NCBI GenBank assembly: GCA_024699855.1
Contig: JAMPIQ010000006.1
Coordinates: forward strand, 85,039 to 149,038
Direction: 5' to 3'
Origin: Aphelenchoides besseyi
Taxonomy: Eukaryota > Nematoda > Chromadorea > Rhabditida > Aphelenchoididae
DNA: 64,000 bases
Below, piece by piece: positions 34,961-48,500 of this stretch (position 1 is the first letter of the stretch; each line of letters starts with the position of its first letter). The translations under genes and the position numbers were made by a program. The notes beneath the pieces were generated by a model, which searched no databases, was not told where the DNA came from, and saw only the letters and a list, made by a program, of their open reading frames with translations.

Positions 34961-35864
34961 TTTGATCGATGAAGTTGGTTACTTGAAGGATGCAAACAAA
35001 CTGAAAAAGCCGGGAGTTCAATGAGTGAAGCCTTTAATATAATTCGCGGCAATCGATTTCAAAATTGACTCAAATAGTGACTCAGCAGAAAATTAAACAG
35101 AGATAACCCAGATACAAGCACAACCTTCTCAACAACAGAAATCGTCAGGCAAACGAACAGAAACAGCCGTTCGCGAAGTGAACAAAAACCGTCTGCACAA
35201 CAAACTGCCGCTCAAGCCCTCGACTGACCCACGCCGCGTCCGCAACTGCGAGTCGATTTTGAAAACGATTGAGAGCGCCAAATATCCGCACAACCACTCC
35301 AACAAACATGTTCGGTCTATTCGCTCGCAACAATAGTTACTGGAGGAATTGCTAACTCCAAAAGTTTAGCGTTTTAAGGTTATTTTAGGAGAAAACAAGT
35401 TTCAGGCTTAACTATTGAAATTCCAATTAACAAAAAATGACCAATGAATTTCGTTTTCACAACCTCAGAGCGTTCCGCTGCCCTGTTGCAATGGTACGAC
35501 GAAGAACCGACGGCCGTTCGCTCTCTCAATCTCGTCGTGACCCTTCAGAGCGATCGGTCAAACACCCCAACGAAAACACCGCAATTTCCAGCTCTTCCGC
35601 CTTCGGTGCTCAACTTTTTTGCTCACTGCGGGAGTCGATCTTCTCCGCATTCCGCAGCGTCGTGAGGGCATTTAACTGAACGCAACAATCAAAATATGAT
35701 TCTGTTTATTTTCTTTGGCACTCGCTCATCTATAAGACAAAAGAATGCAAGGCCGACAAGAGATCTAGAAAAGGTACTAAAACTAAATTACAACTATTGC
35801 GATTATGAAAAGATTATAAGTGGGAAATTGAAATTAAATTTTGAATTAAAAGTTAATGAACATT
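34961..35864. other. Intergenic region upstream of beta-tubulin
   Basis: The first 400 bases are the likely tubulin promoter and leader. A GC-richer island at 35440-35680 has two overlapping open frames of 73-80 codons with no domain or splice support. I see no gene that can be defended here. Confidence 0.4.
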
Positions 35865-37345
35865 TTAAATTTCCTCCAAAAATGAGATCCAGTCGTTCGA
35901 ACAGTCGTCAGTGATCAAACGATCATCTTCTTTAATCATCGCCAAACTGGCACAGTTACGCAGTGTATCTGGACAACTGAAATTGAAAGAACCTGAAGTT
36001 TAACGTTCCGACTACTCACCAAACTTGGAATCGGTAATATTCGTGTGTGAAAGCATCAGGAATTGTATCCACAATGAGCACGTCGTTGTCGCCGGCAATC
36101 AACGCGTGAACTGGATCCTTGAGTTTGATGTTCGTGTCCGTCCATTCGATTATCTTGTTCTTCTTATCGGTTTCCAATGACAATGCAAAAATCCCGTAAA
36201 ATTGTGACTGTTTGTAAGGCATCGCAACGTACAAAGTTTGACGAATCCAAAGAGTGGCCATTTTCTGCAAGTCGCAGTTAGTCAAAAGTCTGAAGTAACC
36301 GTTTTTTACCATTGTGTTTGTTGTCAATTGTTTCTTAGTCAAAAGCACATCGGTCGTCTTGTCGTATCCATTGGAAGTGGATTGTTGATAAAGTTGGTCG
36401 AGAAGAAACTTGCCGTTCTCTTCCCGAAGACCGTAAATCACGTCTTTGATTCGTGTAATTGCGCCAATCCACGAGGTCAAATCTACTTCTTCATTTCGAC
36501 TGTCAACAATTGAATAAACACAAAGAGCACCGTCTGTTTCATTGCTATTAACACAACGCACCACCATGTAATAGCGTCTGGTACATGTGTCCATTTGACG
36601 TTCACGAATGATTCCAAATGAAAGTGTTCCATCTTCGAGAATTGATTGATCTTCCGTTTCTTCGTAACGCAAACCATTGATGTTGTCGACAATGCAATAA
36701 GCATTTTTGCTGGTCGGAATAAGCCGATCTCCGGCTTTCAAAGCTGTAAATGACAAAACTCTGAACGTTCCGCCACCTTCATCCAATAACATTCGAGCAA
36801 TAAACGGACGTCGTGTTTGACGCTCTTCAACGATAACTAACAACGATTTGATGCTCAGCGGTCGGATGTCAAGAACGAAGAATGAACGTGGTTGAGACGG
36901 GTGTTCGAACAACTTGGCAAAATCCAAAATGGCCGGTCTAAATAACAGGACAATGAAATAGAAAGAACAGACCAGTCGGTACTTCCGAATCACTTTGTAC
37001 AAATGTAAAATCCAAATCACGTAATCATTGGCTTGACGATTCCAATAGAAAATGTAACGACCCGCCGGAGCCAAAGATGCAACTGACCAATCCGATTGTT
37101 CGATCATTGAGAATCCTTGACAGAGAAGATTGGTGGACAATTGTTCGGTTACCTTTTCATATTCTTTCTGCTCTCTTGGACTTGACTAAGAATAAACAAA
37201 CAATCAGTTGCATAAACATTATTGTTACCTTGGGTTTCTTTTCTGATGCACCATTTGGAGTCTGCGAGCTATTCAAACTGCCGGTCGGACGTCCACGTTT
37301 TCGCGTAACTCGAACTGTTTCACCAACCGATCGTTTGGGTCCCAT
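35865..37345 (-). CDS. AT-hook protein with a C-terminal region of unknown fold
   Basis: The first exon (from 37345) encodes MGPKRSVGETVRVTRKRGRP, with an AT-hook RKRGRP that grips the minor groove of AT-rich DNA. A 45-nt intron leads to a long exon (SSPREQKEYEKVTEQLSTNL onward), apparently with a second 45-nt in-frame intron near 36940 that is open in all reads (VIRK/PAILDFAKLF). It then continues to a GTGAGT donor near 36017 and a final exon ending CSNDWISFLEEI at 35865. If that last donor is ignored the frame stops at once at 36016. The main body, about 370 residues, alternates short strands (RSFFVLDIRPLSIKSLLVIV, HALIAGDNDVLIVDTI) like a beta-propeller, but no repeat signature is clear. 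The gene is intact, nuclear by motif, and of unknown function. Confidence 0.75.
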
Positions 37346-37562
37346 CTTTGACTGTTACACAACTCGCCGGCTATTGTTGATTGGAAATACGACGACCCAG
37401 ATATTTGTACGACAATTGATTTTTTGCCTCTCAACTAACTATTCAAAATGATAGCTATTTTGGAGTGGCCGTTTGCGCAACAACCCAGAATCTTCGTAAA
37501 AACTTCAAATATTTTGACTATTACGAACATTAGATACCAAAGCATAGCAGAGATTATCTGTG

Positions 37563-38212
37563 ATGTTTTCTTTTTCGGCTGATCGTTCGTCTCTTTTGCG
37601 TTTCCCTTCTTTGGATGCTGTATTTTGCGACAATATTTCAAGCTCATCAATTCGTGCACCACAGCTGCCTTCTGCGAGTTTTGGTTTCAACTGAAAGTCC
37701 AAACTGATTTCTTCTGCAGATAATGATAATAAAGTGATTATCCAAAAGATGTTAGAATCTCATGAACAGTTAATGTCCTTATCTATAGTCTCTTATATTC
37801 TATAAATGATCATAATGTCTGTAAGTAGTTTAAATGAGTTGACTTGTTTGTTCTGTGAGCTTCAGGGAAACAATTTTTGGGTTGTGCTTTCTACTTCTTT
37901 CCTGTTGGTTTAATTACTGCTCATTTGGATGGTAATCTCGTTCTAATAAGACAAATAGAAGTCGAATCAACTGTTCGTCAAAATATCTAAAGTTTGTTAG
38001 AAATACGATCAAATTCATGTCTTCTTTGGCTTGCGACTCGTGAGCTTCAGATTTTGGTTCAAGCTAATCACAAACTCAAAAGATTTCTATTGATGAACAG
38101 CAATGATTTATCAGTGCCTAATGATAGAATCTGTAACGTGTGTTACTTGGAAGGTTCTCAAGAAAAACCACTGCTATTTCAAAGTTCAGTCTTGAAGCAA
38201 CTTATCGATTAG
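37563..38212 (+). pseudogene. Broken plus-strand gene: coherent protein fragments interrupted by a frameshift and an in-frame stop
   Basis: Three stretches read as ordinary protein in sequence. From 37563: MFSFSADRSSLLRFPSLDAV and on; after an apparent 35-nt intron: DNDNKVIIQKMLESHEQLMS; then, one base out of frame, INDHNVW joined by a perfect 45-nt GTAAGT...TTCAG intron (37821-37865) to KQFLGCAFYFFPVGLITAHL. The frame then meets a TAA near 37987 and continues cleanly for another 74 codons to SSVLKQLID at 38212. Good splice sites with a frameshift and a nonsense codon point to a recently inactivated gene or assembly errors. The family is not recognised. The opposite strand is open over 37505-37702 but has no support. 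Confidence 0.45.
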
Positions 38213-38446
38213 TTTATTGAACGAAAACATAAGAAACAACAAACGTTGTACAGTTTAACCGTTAAAACAATTGATTACAAAATCTGTGACTTTGAGTCAA
38301 AAATTTTTCAAGAAAATGACCATTTCGAATTAGCTACCAAACAAGATCAGTAAGGGTTTTCGTTTTTTCGCAATAAACGAAATCTGTAGTTTTTTGGCAC
38401 TTTGACCAGGAACAATTCATGGAGACTCGGATTCCGGACCGAATAG

Positions 38447-38471
38447 CGTTGCATTGACAAACAAATCAAAC
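38447..38471. repeat. 25-nt dispersed repeat, first copy at 13413-13437
   Basis: Second copy of the CGTTGCATTGACAAACAA-type element described at 13413; one base differs. Confidence 0.5.
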
Positions 38472-38539
38472 GGACCAACGAGTTCACGGCTTACCAACAA
38501 CACTTTGATCTTCAAGGCTTCTTATCAACTTACTCATAT

Positions 38540-39470
38540 TGAAAGCGGCAGGGTTTGTTTAATTTGTCTGTCCAACCGATCATAACGATTGGGAGCGATT
38601 TGTTCTTCCGACTGACCGCGTGAACGATGAGCAAACCATCGGCCACAGTCATTGATCTTATTCGACCTTCCACATCGATTTTTGTTTTCTCACATTTCAT
38701 CTGGAAGATGTCGAATTTATGGGCCATCGAAAAATAGTTAAGGAAATTAAATAATCTGATCAGAAGTTTGTCATTAGTCTACAAAGCAGGAAACTGTAAA
38801 ACAGCGTATAACTGAGTAACAATTGGGAAAATGACCACTTCACATCGAATTTCCCCATCGATCTTAACCTCGACCTCGTGCTCAATTTTTGATCCATCAA
38901 TCCACGAAATCTCGTACAACGTCTTCGTGTTTACAATTGTTACTTCATCAATCGGAAATCCAAATAATTTACCATTGCAAACTATGGAAGACTAAAGATC
39001 GTGGGGCATGTCGGTAACCTTCACTTCGGACAGATTTCTATTTGTCAAATCGACGGTGTAGGACTAGAAACTGTGGGGTAAATAAGCGTTCAAAGTCGCT
39101 GGTTGCGCGCTTGAGTGTCGAGAGTGTAATTGTGCTTTCCCAAGTATTTGACCGTATCGATGCGTAGAACAAAATCGACGGCGAACTTACCGTTGAACTA
39201 ATATCGTCCGCTTCCTGGATTGGCACACACAACCTCACACACTGTTTCTCCGCTTGGATTATTGCGAACCAAAAGAGCCTTTTGACTTTAGAGAACAGTG
39301 AATATCGTAACTTTTATGTTTTGTGAGAACACTCGACCACGCAAATAACAAGTGACACGGTGCGCTGATCCACGACAAAAATCCCGGTTGTAATTTCGAA
39401 CGTTAAACTTCTCTTAGAAATTTGTTTTCCAGACATCAAGACATCCGGAAAATTACGATCTGTCCATTCA
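38540..39470 (-). pseudogene. Degraded or unresolved minus-strand gene
   Basis: Reading right to left, good coding-like fragments appear one after another but in shifting frames. First comes TREWTDRNFPDVLMSGKQ, then HRVTCYLRGRVFSQNIKVTI, then LVRNNPSGETVCEVVCANPG followed by a TAG and FNGKFAVDFVLRIDTVKYLG. Then NGKLFGFPIDEVTIVNTKTL with DGEIRCEVVIFP, and finally KIDVEGRIRSMTVADGLLIV before a GTAAGT donor at 38537. Some joins could be introns (GTAAGT near 39194 with TTTCTAG near 39066), others need frameshifts. The last fragment resembles HALIAGDNDVLIV of the AT-hook protein gene next door, so this may be a decayed tandem relative. I cannot give a trustworthy gene model. Confidence 0.35.
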
Positions 39471-39552
39471 CGGGTTTCTTTGTTCGAGTTGAAGTTACTC
39501 GTGAATTGGAAGTTGTTTTCATTTGGATGTTTCAGTTTTGAATGCTCACTAA

Positions 39553-42500
39553 ATGCTCGAGGGACTTGTCACATGGGTTCTGAACAATTACGTTGGAGAG
39601 TATCTGGAGAACTTGAACGCCGATCAGATCTCTGTTGCTCTGCTTCAAGGTCCGTTTTTCTCTTTGCTTTCGACAGATTTGCGTTGATTTTAAGGTCAAG
39701 TTGAGTTGGAGAATGTTCCGTTACGACGAACTGCTCTGCAAAAGTACGACATTCCGTTGGAAGTACGATCGGGGGTTATCGGGAAGTTGACGTTGAGCGT
39801 TCCAATAACTCACATTCGATCGGAGCCATGGGTCTTGAAGATGAGCGATCTGCTGGTTCTTCTGGGTCCGAATCAAAGCGACGACAATGTTGAGGCTGTG
39901 GAGAAGTACGAACAGACTCGAAAGGAACAACAACTCGAGGAGTTGGAAGCAGTTCACAAGGTCCGTTTTCTTCAGTTTGTGCAGGTGATTGTTCAGTTTA
40001 GCGTTCGCTTTTGCGTTCCGCTTCTTTGGAGATGAAAGTGGACGACTCGCAGAACGGTTGGTGGGGAGCTTCTGTGGTTTCGGCGGTTTCGAATAACATT
40101 CAGGTTTGTGGTGCTGTCGTTTCATTTGATCGTTGTTCCAGTTGATTTTGGACAACGTGCACATTCGCTACGAAGACAACGTGACGATGCCCGACGGGTC
40201 TCCTTTTCACTTTGGGTTTCGAATTCAAAACATTTCGATTCAAACCACAAACGCTCAATGGGTATGACGTTCAGAAGAGTTCTAGTTGACTGACTGGTAT
40301 TTGCAGAAGCCCGGCTTTGTTCGACCCACAGAAGGAGTGAATGTGTTCAAGAAACTGGACATCAAAGGCTTTTCGGTGTTCTGGAACTGCGCTCAAGAAG
40401 TTCATTTGGATGTGAAGACACCCGAAGATCTCAAACAGATTCTATCGCCTTTGAGCACAAAGCAGAACACGTACATTCTACGTCCGTTCAGTATGCAGGT
40501 TCGCATGGAAAAGAACACGAGCAAATTGCCGCTCAAAAGTCAACCGCCGATTCCACGCTTCAAAGTATGTTGACTTGTGTTTTGCAGTTCAGAATGTCGT
40601 CTTCAGTTTGACTTACGACCCGAGATGATCGAACTGGAGATCTCGAAACGTCAATTAGCTCAAATACGCCTCCTCACTACGCGCTGGTCGATGTTCGATC
40701 GAGCTCGTCAGCATCGAAAATGGCGACCGTTGATTTCAATCAAACAGAATCCGAAGCAGTGGTGGAAGTTTGCTTGTGGTCGAGTAGTCGAGGAGAACAG
40801 ACGACAACAGTCCACGGCATCGAAACAGTCAATGCAACAACGAGCTCGTCTAATGAACGGCTACTGTCGAGCCTACAGACGACGACTACGCGCTTTTCTT
40901 GCCGATGAAATGGCTAAACAACAGAAACTGTAGACTTTCTATTCTCTTCAACTAATCCAACGGTTTTTAGTGTTGACCCGAATGTACGAATCGCATCAGC
41001 AACAGCCGTCAATCAAGAAGATGTCGCCTACATGAAACAGATCGAACACGACTCTGAATTCACTTACAACGTGATTTCGCACTCCGACCGTTCTTTCATT
41101 TCAACTTCTTTTCAGGAACTTCAACTCTTTCGCGACATTGTTTTCCGCAAGTACTTGAAAGAATTGGAACAAGACAAGAAGTCCGATGGTGAGGAGACAG
41201 CCGAGATTTTCGAATTGGTTTCTCCGGACAGCGGTAGTTGAGACCAACGATTGTTCTGAGGATCTGTTGTTTAGAACCGAGTTTGAGTCCATCGAAGGAG
41301 TCGTCAGTGGAACGATCGGATGGACTGCCGACAACGCCAACTGAGAATAATGGACGGGGATTCTACGGTTGGGTTTCGTCGTGGTTCGGAGGTGAACAGT
41401 CGGGAACGGAAACAACAAGCAAAGAAGAGATCAATCGTGCTTCTTTGTTGGACATGTGGCCGAAATTGGAGGAACGACATTTGCCCCCGAATTTGCGTCG
41501 AGTCGAGAAGCATATCGAGGAAGAACTGTTGGATGTGTTGAGTGAATCGTGGGACGATTCGACGGTTCTTCGACGAGACACACAGTTGGCCGAAGTGATT
41601 CTGCAGTTGGAGCAAATGATAATCCGATTTGTCGATGACGATGAGGTGAGCTCTCATTCAACGGCGTTCATTGCTTTTTAGTTTGTTACTGACGATGGAA
41701 GTCGTGTGTTGGCGTTGGATATGCGCGATGTTGCCAGTCGAGTGTTTCTGTCGCCGAGAGAACATCGAACTGAAGTGTCGTTGTCAGTGAACGACATGTC
41801 GATTCAACGTCTTCGAGTATCGCCGCAAACTGCCCGTTCGGTAAGCAGTCTTTTAGTTCAGATAACGAGAATGTTGCAGACCATTTCCAACCAAAACTCC
41901 TATGACGATTTAGTGGAAGACGACTCGTTGATGTCTGGAGTGTTGAGAGCAGTGGAAACCGAAGTTCTTTTTGCCGTTGGACGTACGAAAGAGGCGGAGA
42001 CAGACGCAAAGAGCGAAAGGGCTTTGAGTCGATCAGTCGAGCGAGAACGTGCACCTCAAACAACAGAACCACTTTTGAAGTGATCACTCACTCTGTTCAG
42101 TCTTCTAACTGCTGGTTTAGATTGTTTTATCGTCGTCTGGCTCCCCGTCTGAATATCTTTCATGAAATCAAAGCTCAGTTCCTACCGATTAGTATCGTCT
42201 ATGATGAGGACGCGTTGGATGGATTGGCGAATTTGTTCGACACAAATTCGGCCTTCGACAACGAGGTCCGTGCACTCATAGTTATCCTGCTGACTAGGTT
42301 TTCTGTTTAGTCACCATCCAACCAGAGAGCAACAAACAACTAAGGAAATGAATCCGAATGTCAAGTTCCTTCTCACAGTCAACGTTCCGGAAGTTCAAGT
42401 CGAACTGCGGACCAAGAAGTCGACTTTGGGAGAAATGCAAGTGCTAACCGAGTCGATTCCCTTTGCAAGTGCGTCGGTCAGCGGTCTTTCGATTGGTATT

Positions 42501-45500
42501 GCTTCTACAGAACGACATTTGACTCGCATGAAATTCGGATTCGACACTGTACTTATCGTTGATTTGTACGAGAAGACCGATTGGCCACTGTTGCGAACGA
42601 TTCCACCAATTCATTTGCCATATTGTTTGAGGTCTCGATCTGCATCCTCGCCGAATTTGGTCGACTTGAACGGTTTGTCTCCGCGCACTTATTCCACTTC
42701 GTTTCCACTGGAAGTTAGAGAAATCAAAGGTGAGTTGTTTGGGTCAACAACCGTCTTCACACAAACGTCTAGATGCAGCAAACACCGAGAATCGAACGAG
42801 TCGAAGCACCAAATCGACGAGCCGAACAAGAAAGACCGCAGAGTTGCTGTTGGACAACGATTTCGGTCACTGGGATGCCACTCACGTGTTGTTGAATTTC
42901 ACTTTTGTCGACGATCAACATCCGCAGTTTGAATCTGAACACAAATGTCAACATTGCACGGTGAAAGCCAAACTATCGGACGTTGAGATTGGAATGAACC
43001 AGAGAACGTGGACGATGTTGTTGGACTTTTTTGGAGCTCTCGGACAGAAGTCGACGGGCGGAAAAGTTGCTGAAAAAGAAGAATCCTCGACTTCTGTCTC
43101 CAATGATCCGATACTCGAAGCACTTCTCTACGGCAATAAACTTTCTGCTTCCGAAGTTCTGGCAGCTCAATCGGCCACGCAGAAAGGTTCGCATTACCGC
43201 TTTTAAATTCGATTTCAACAGCAGGTTTCAGTACCTTCGGCTTATGTCTTGGCCATTGCATTGGAATTGGCGGAGCTCAGTGTCAACATGAACTATCCGG
43301 TCAATGAAACTCGATTGGGAATGGCGGCGTTCTCTGATGTTGATTTCCAAATGCGTCTGAATTTGAACAACGTCGAAGATCCGATGCGACTTGGAATGCG
43401 AATGACCGAGTTCACGTTGCTCGATTCGACGCCCTTCTACAGTCGTTTGTACTCGGAAAGATGCTCGCTGAAACCGAACAAGAACTCCAAAACAATACCA
43501 CAGCTGTCCATAGACGTGCTCAAATACCGAACTGATGACTTGGAGTTGAAAAGGAAGTTCGATTTGAGAGTCGATGTTGTGAGTGAATCGGACATGTCGG
43601 TTCATTACATTCACACGAACCGCTATTTCTGTGCCTTCATGGACTTCTGGCTCAATTTTGCGGACTTACAAGATCAAGTGCGAAGAAAAAACGAGAAGCT
43701 GAGCGTAGTGAGTTCATTCTCCGACCACTCGATTCGTTTCTTTTAGCCCATTGATTGTCAGAAGACCCGCTGTTTGTTGAACGTGAACTTGAACTTCCCT
43801 ATCACTTTGATCCTACCGTTGAATCAACACTCCGACCAAGTGATTTGTTTGGAGGCCGATTCACTCAAAATCGACAACGAGTTTCGGTTGGGATCTCAGT
43901 TGCCCGAATTGGAGGAGAATGCCATCGAATGGGCGAAGATTGAGGGCGACGACTACGATTGTCTTGTGGAGAAAATGCGAGTGGAGTGCGCGGAGATTCG
44001 AATTGGTTCTGCACGACGAAAGTCCCCACTGCCAACACGTCGAGCAGCTCGAGCCAAGTCGTTGACTGCGATGGAGCCATCGAGAAGACAAATCGGCCGA
44101 TCGGCCTTTGAGAATTTTCATTTCGAAATCGACGAAGAAAACGTTCTGAATCGACAGTTTCAATTGAACATTGGGGTCTACCGCAACTTGTCATCTTTCA
44201 TTTCTCATAACCGTAGGCTCAAGTTTGTAACCATTCCAGATTGTCGATTTCAGTTCCCGAGCTGTCGATCATCACTCGCTTTGAGGAGGTTGAACTCCGC
44301 TTCACCACCGAGTTCTACCGTCTACTACGCGGCGTTCTGGAAAAGAACTTGGGAGAAGAACTGATTCCCGTTCCGGAGACCATTCCGCTGGAGATTCTGC
44401 AGAGTCCCGACCGAGCGTTTGCGAACGAAACCACCGGAGTGAAGTACGTGACTTTTGCCAATCGTATGATCTTCCGGGACGTCAAATTCCACTTTCTGAC
44501 TCCGAACATGAAGACCAACGAGTACGAGAAGTTTGGAGTCGTGATTTTGGACAAAGCGAGAATCTCGTTTGACTCCTACATCGACAATCAATCGGAATTG
44601 GATCTGATCTGTGAAAGTAACAAGTTGATTGACACACGATTCGATCACCTGCCCGTGAACCTACGACCCAATGTGTTCAACTCGATAGTCAGTCCACGAA
44701 ATTCGACTTCTGAAACAACTGATGACCATTTGGTGCGTCTGATGTCCGAAGCGCATGTAATGATGCGACAAGGAGAAGCTCCGATTGTGACGTTGGTTTT
44801 TGGCGAATGCACGAGTTCTGTTGCTGATCGATTGGTTGAATCAAGCAAAAGACTTCGTTTTGTTGAACTCCGATTTCCAACCTCCGAGTAGGTCCACAAA
44901 GTTATCTTCGCTTTGATTTCTTGGTTTCAGTTGAACATTCTGATCTAAGTGCTCAGTTCGACAAACCAAAAGACGGTGTTCTTGTTCGAAACGTTTCGTC
45001 GTCGAATCGCCTACAAGACACACGTTCAACTGCTCATACGATCACACTGAAAATCACGTTGAAAGAATCGGACTTGGTTTTGTTGGAGGATTCGTCTCGA
45101 GCCAACAGTTTGGCGTTGATTGCACACACAACCGCGGTTCTCAGTTTGAATGATGCTGCTGGGGGAGTGATCGAAGCGCAATTTGAAGTCCAGAACATGT
45201 GTGCTGCTTGGTGTTTGATGTCGGCTGAAGAGACTACGCGTTGTCAACTAACAAACGATTTTGACTTGGCCGTCACACTTTCGAAAGAAATTCCTCAATC
45301 AATACAAACGAAACAAATCACTTTGAATGCCTTGGACATGCTGTTGGACGGAGCTCCAGCTCGTCAACATTTGCATTTCGATGTTGGTGAAGTGATTGGT
45401 CGAATGTCGTACAAAGATCTTTTGGTTGTCCAATCGGTAGTCAACGGTGCTTTTCGTCTTTCAAGTCCAACAACTCCTGGAAATCTGGATCCTCTATCAG

Positions 45501-48500
45501 CACGTGCTTTGGACAATCAGCCTTCAGCAATCAACATTCGAGCTGTGGAATTCAAGGCGCCGAACTTGAGTGTTTGGTTGTTGGATGACTCTCAAGGAGT
45601 GGCTCTGCCGTTGGCTCGTTTGGTTCTGAAACAACTGAACGCGAACTATCACGTAGCCGACAGAATGGACTCGAACTTTCAGTTCTCCGTTGACTACTTC
45701 AATCAGCGGCTTTTCGGTTGGGAGCCGTTGGTTGAACCGTGGCGTATTGATTCGTTTCTTTGGCAACAAACATCTTCTACCAGTTCATTGCGAATTCATC
45801 CCGGCAAGTCAACCTCTCTCTGCACCTCAATTGATAGCCGCTTGTTTCAGCTGTGGATTGTCCGTTGGATTTGAATGTGACTCCAACGTTCGTTCAACAA
45901 GTCAAACAATTTGCTGCCAAATGGACGACCATTAAACGTGATCTCGAAAGCGATCTTCGTTCTTCGTGTGTTCGACAACGCTCGGATCATTTGCCGTATT
46001 TGATTCGCAATGAGACGGGATCCAGTTTGTTGTTCACAACGGCGGTGGATGAGGTGATACGAGCGAGAGCCGAAGGACGCAAAACCACAGCCAAATGGTT
46101 CACGGCTTTGGCTGATAGTTCGTGTACGTTCGAGTTTCCGAACAAGATTCTCGGAATGGTTTGTTCGCGTTCTTCCGACCGTTCACTCGGTTCGTTTCAG
46201 CGAGATCGAACTGCCGAGCAACGTCGGTTGGTGATTCGCGTTGATGGATGGGACGAGATCTCGCCGGTGAGTGTCGACTCCGTGGGTACCTACTTTCGAG
46301 TTGTGCGGACATCCACTGCGGCGAATCGATCGTCGTCCGGTCGAACATCTCCGACCGTTTACGTGCGAATTGTTTTGAATGTGAGTGTGGAGCCGGATGG
46401 TCGAAAAGTGGTGACCGTACGGTCGGCACTGCAAATTTCGAATCAACTGGCCGATCCAGTACTCGCGACGTTCGGATCCAATTTCGAACTCCAAATCTCG
46501 TCGGGTTCCACCGTTTTTTTTTGCTCCGTTGCGTTACGTCGTTTCTGCACTGCAACTTCGACCGTTGCCCTCGGAAATTGCGATCTCGTCGAAACTGCCA
46601 GTCAGTTGGAAGTGGGCGGAACGACCGGGACAAATTGCCAATCGACTGCTGAGTTTCGACGCCGCCGATCCAACTGAAGTGAAACAGAAGACCTCCTATT
46701 GGTGACTGAGAATCAGTTGTACGATTATAAGAAGGTTATTTGCAGTGTTTGGACATCGGTTAAACACGAGCTTTATCCCGAACACCAACCTCCGCTCTGT
46801 GGTCATTCGATTCTGCTTCTGCCCGCCATGAATGTTCTGAATCTCTTGCCCACGGATGTTCGATTGACTTGCAACGGAAAACATCAAACCATTCAAGCCG
46901 GACAACGACTTTGCATTTCGACCGTTAATCCCGAGAAAGAGCTGGTTGTTACATTGGCCACCGATCGGTTTCGATCCCTGCAATCCACGTGTATTGAGCG
47001 GTAACGGAAAGCAGACGAAGAGTTCAGCAGTTTAAGGTTTCAGAAGTGCACTTTACGAGAATGGAGAAACGAAACGGATACTGATGCGAATGCAAGATGC
47101 TGAAGATCGTGAACTGCACGTCTATTTGAGTGTCAGTGTTGTTCGTTCTGGTGCGTTGAACTTGTCGTTGTGGGTGCCGTTTTGGATTGTCAATCGATCG
47201 GGGATTCCGTTGGTGATCAAACAGACGGCCAGTGACTACGATGCTGCCGGTCAAATGGCCGATCATGAGAAAGCGAAGGATCGAAATCCGTTGATGTTCT
47301 CGTTCTCCGACGACACTTGTCCAATGGAATGTGTTGTTCGAGTTGGTCGGAACTTTGCTGACGAGCCGGGCTTCAAACCCAAGTTCTCGAGCAGTTTTTC
47401 TCTGACGCCCGGTGTTCAAGCTCTGAAGTTGCAAATGACTCACGATCAGGAAGCCACTCGGTTAGCCTTCTAATTTCGACTATTCATAACAACATTTCTA
47501 GAGTCTATTCAATTGGCGTTGAAGTTCGTGCTGGATCTGGACGCTACAAAGACACTCAAGTGGTGTTGTTCGAGCCTCGATATCATTTGAACAATCGCTC
47601 CTCTCACGAGTTGTTGGTTTGTCATCAGAACGAAGTTCGACGACCATCTCGACATGTTCGTTTGTCTGCGCAATCTCAATTGATATGGTACGAGAATACG
47701 GACAATCGACAGTTGTTGTGTGTGCGACGAAACGATGTGCCGCATTGGAGTTGTCCGTTTCGAATCGATCAAATCGGCTCTTTCCATTTGACTATGCGGT
47801 AAGAAGATTGCTGTTATTTCTGGTTCCATTAGGTTGTTAAGAGATCACGATGAAACGCCGCGTTTTGTACGTGCTGAAGTCACATTGGTCAACGCCTCAT
47901 TCTGGACCACGTTTACTGATGCCGAGCACTATCCACCACCAATTCGAATCGAAAATCTGTCCGATGTACCCGTTTTGTATCATCAGACAGCGGAAACAAC
48001 TCGTCAACATCGTTTGCGAACAATCTGCAAAGCCAACAGTACGGTCGATTACGCGTGGGACGATCTCTACGGCGACAAGCTGCTGACCTTGCAAGTGTTC
48101 GAGAATCAATCCAACGTCTATGATCCCTCGAAACCGTCCGTTGGTCCAAAATTGATTTACGAGAATCACATTTACATCCAGTTTGCTCCCAGTTTTGTTA
48201 ACAAGTGGGTTTCATTCTTGTTTCACGACTACATTGAAAGTTTAGAGGTCACGAGAAAGGAAGTTTCGATGAAGAGCAATTGGTTATGAGTGTACGAAAG
48301 GACAGTGGAAAGATTCAATTGAGTCGATTGAACGAAGCGGACAGCACTCGAGAACAATTATGGTCGTTCACGAATGAACGTTGTTTGGAGAACCTCGGCT
48401 TCAACTATCGCAATCAGAACTCGACTCAACGTTTCGTTTTGGATGTTGTGGATGCTGAAGGCATTTCGGCGTTGATGATGTGTCCAAGAAAACCAGAAGA

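Noticed and set aside
35437..35679. Overlapping 73-80 codon plus-strand frames in a GC-richer patch
   Set aside because: No recognisable content; likely leader or promoter composition.
37505..37702. Minus-strand charged ORF (LAEGSCGARIDELEILSQNT) as an upstream exon of the AT-hook gene
   Set aside because: No in-frame splice path to the MGPKRS start could be found; it overlaps the better supported plus-strand fragments.
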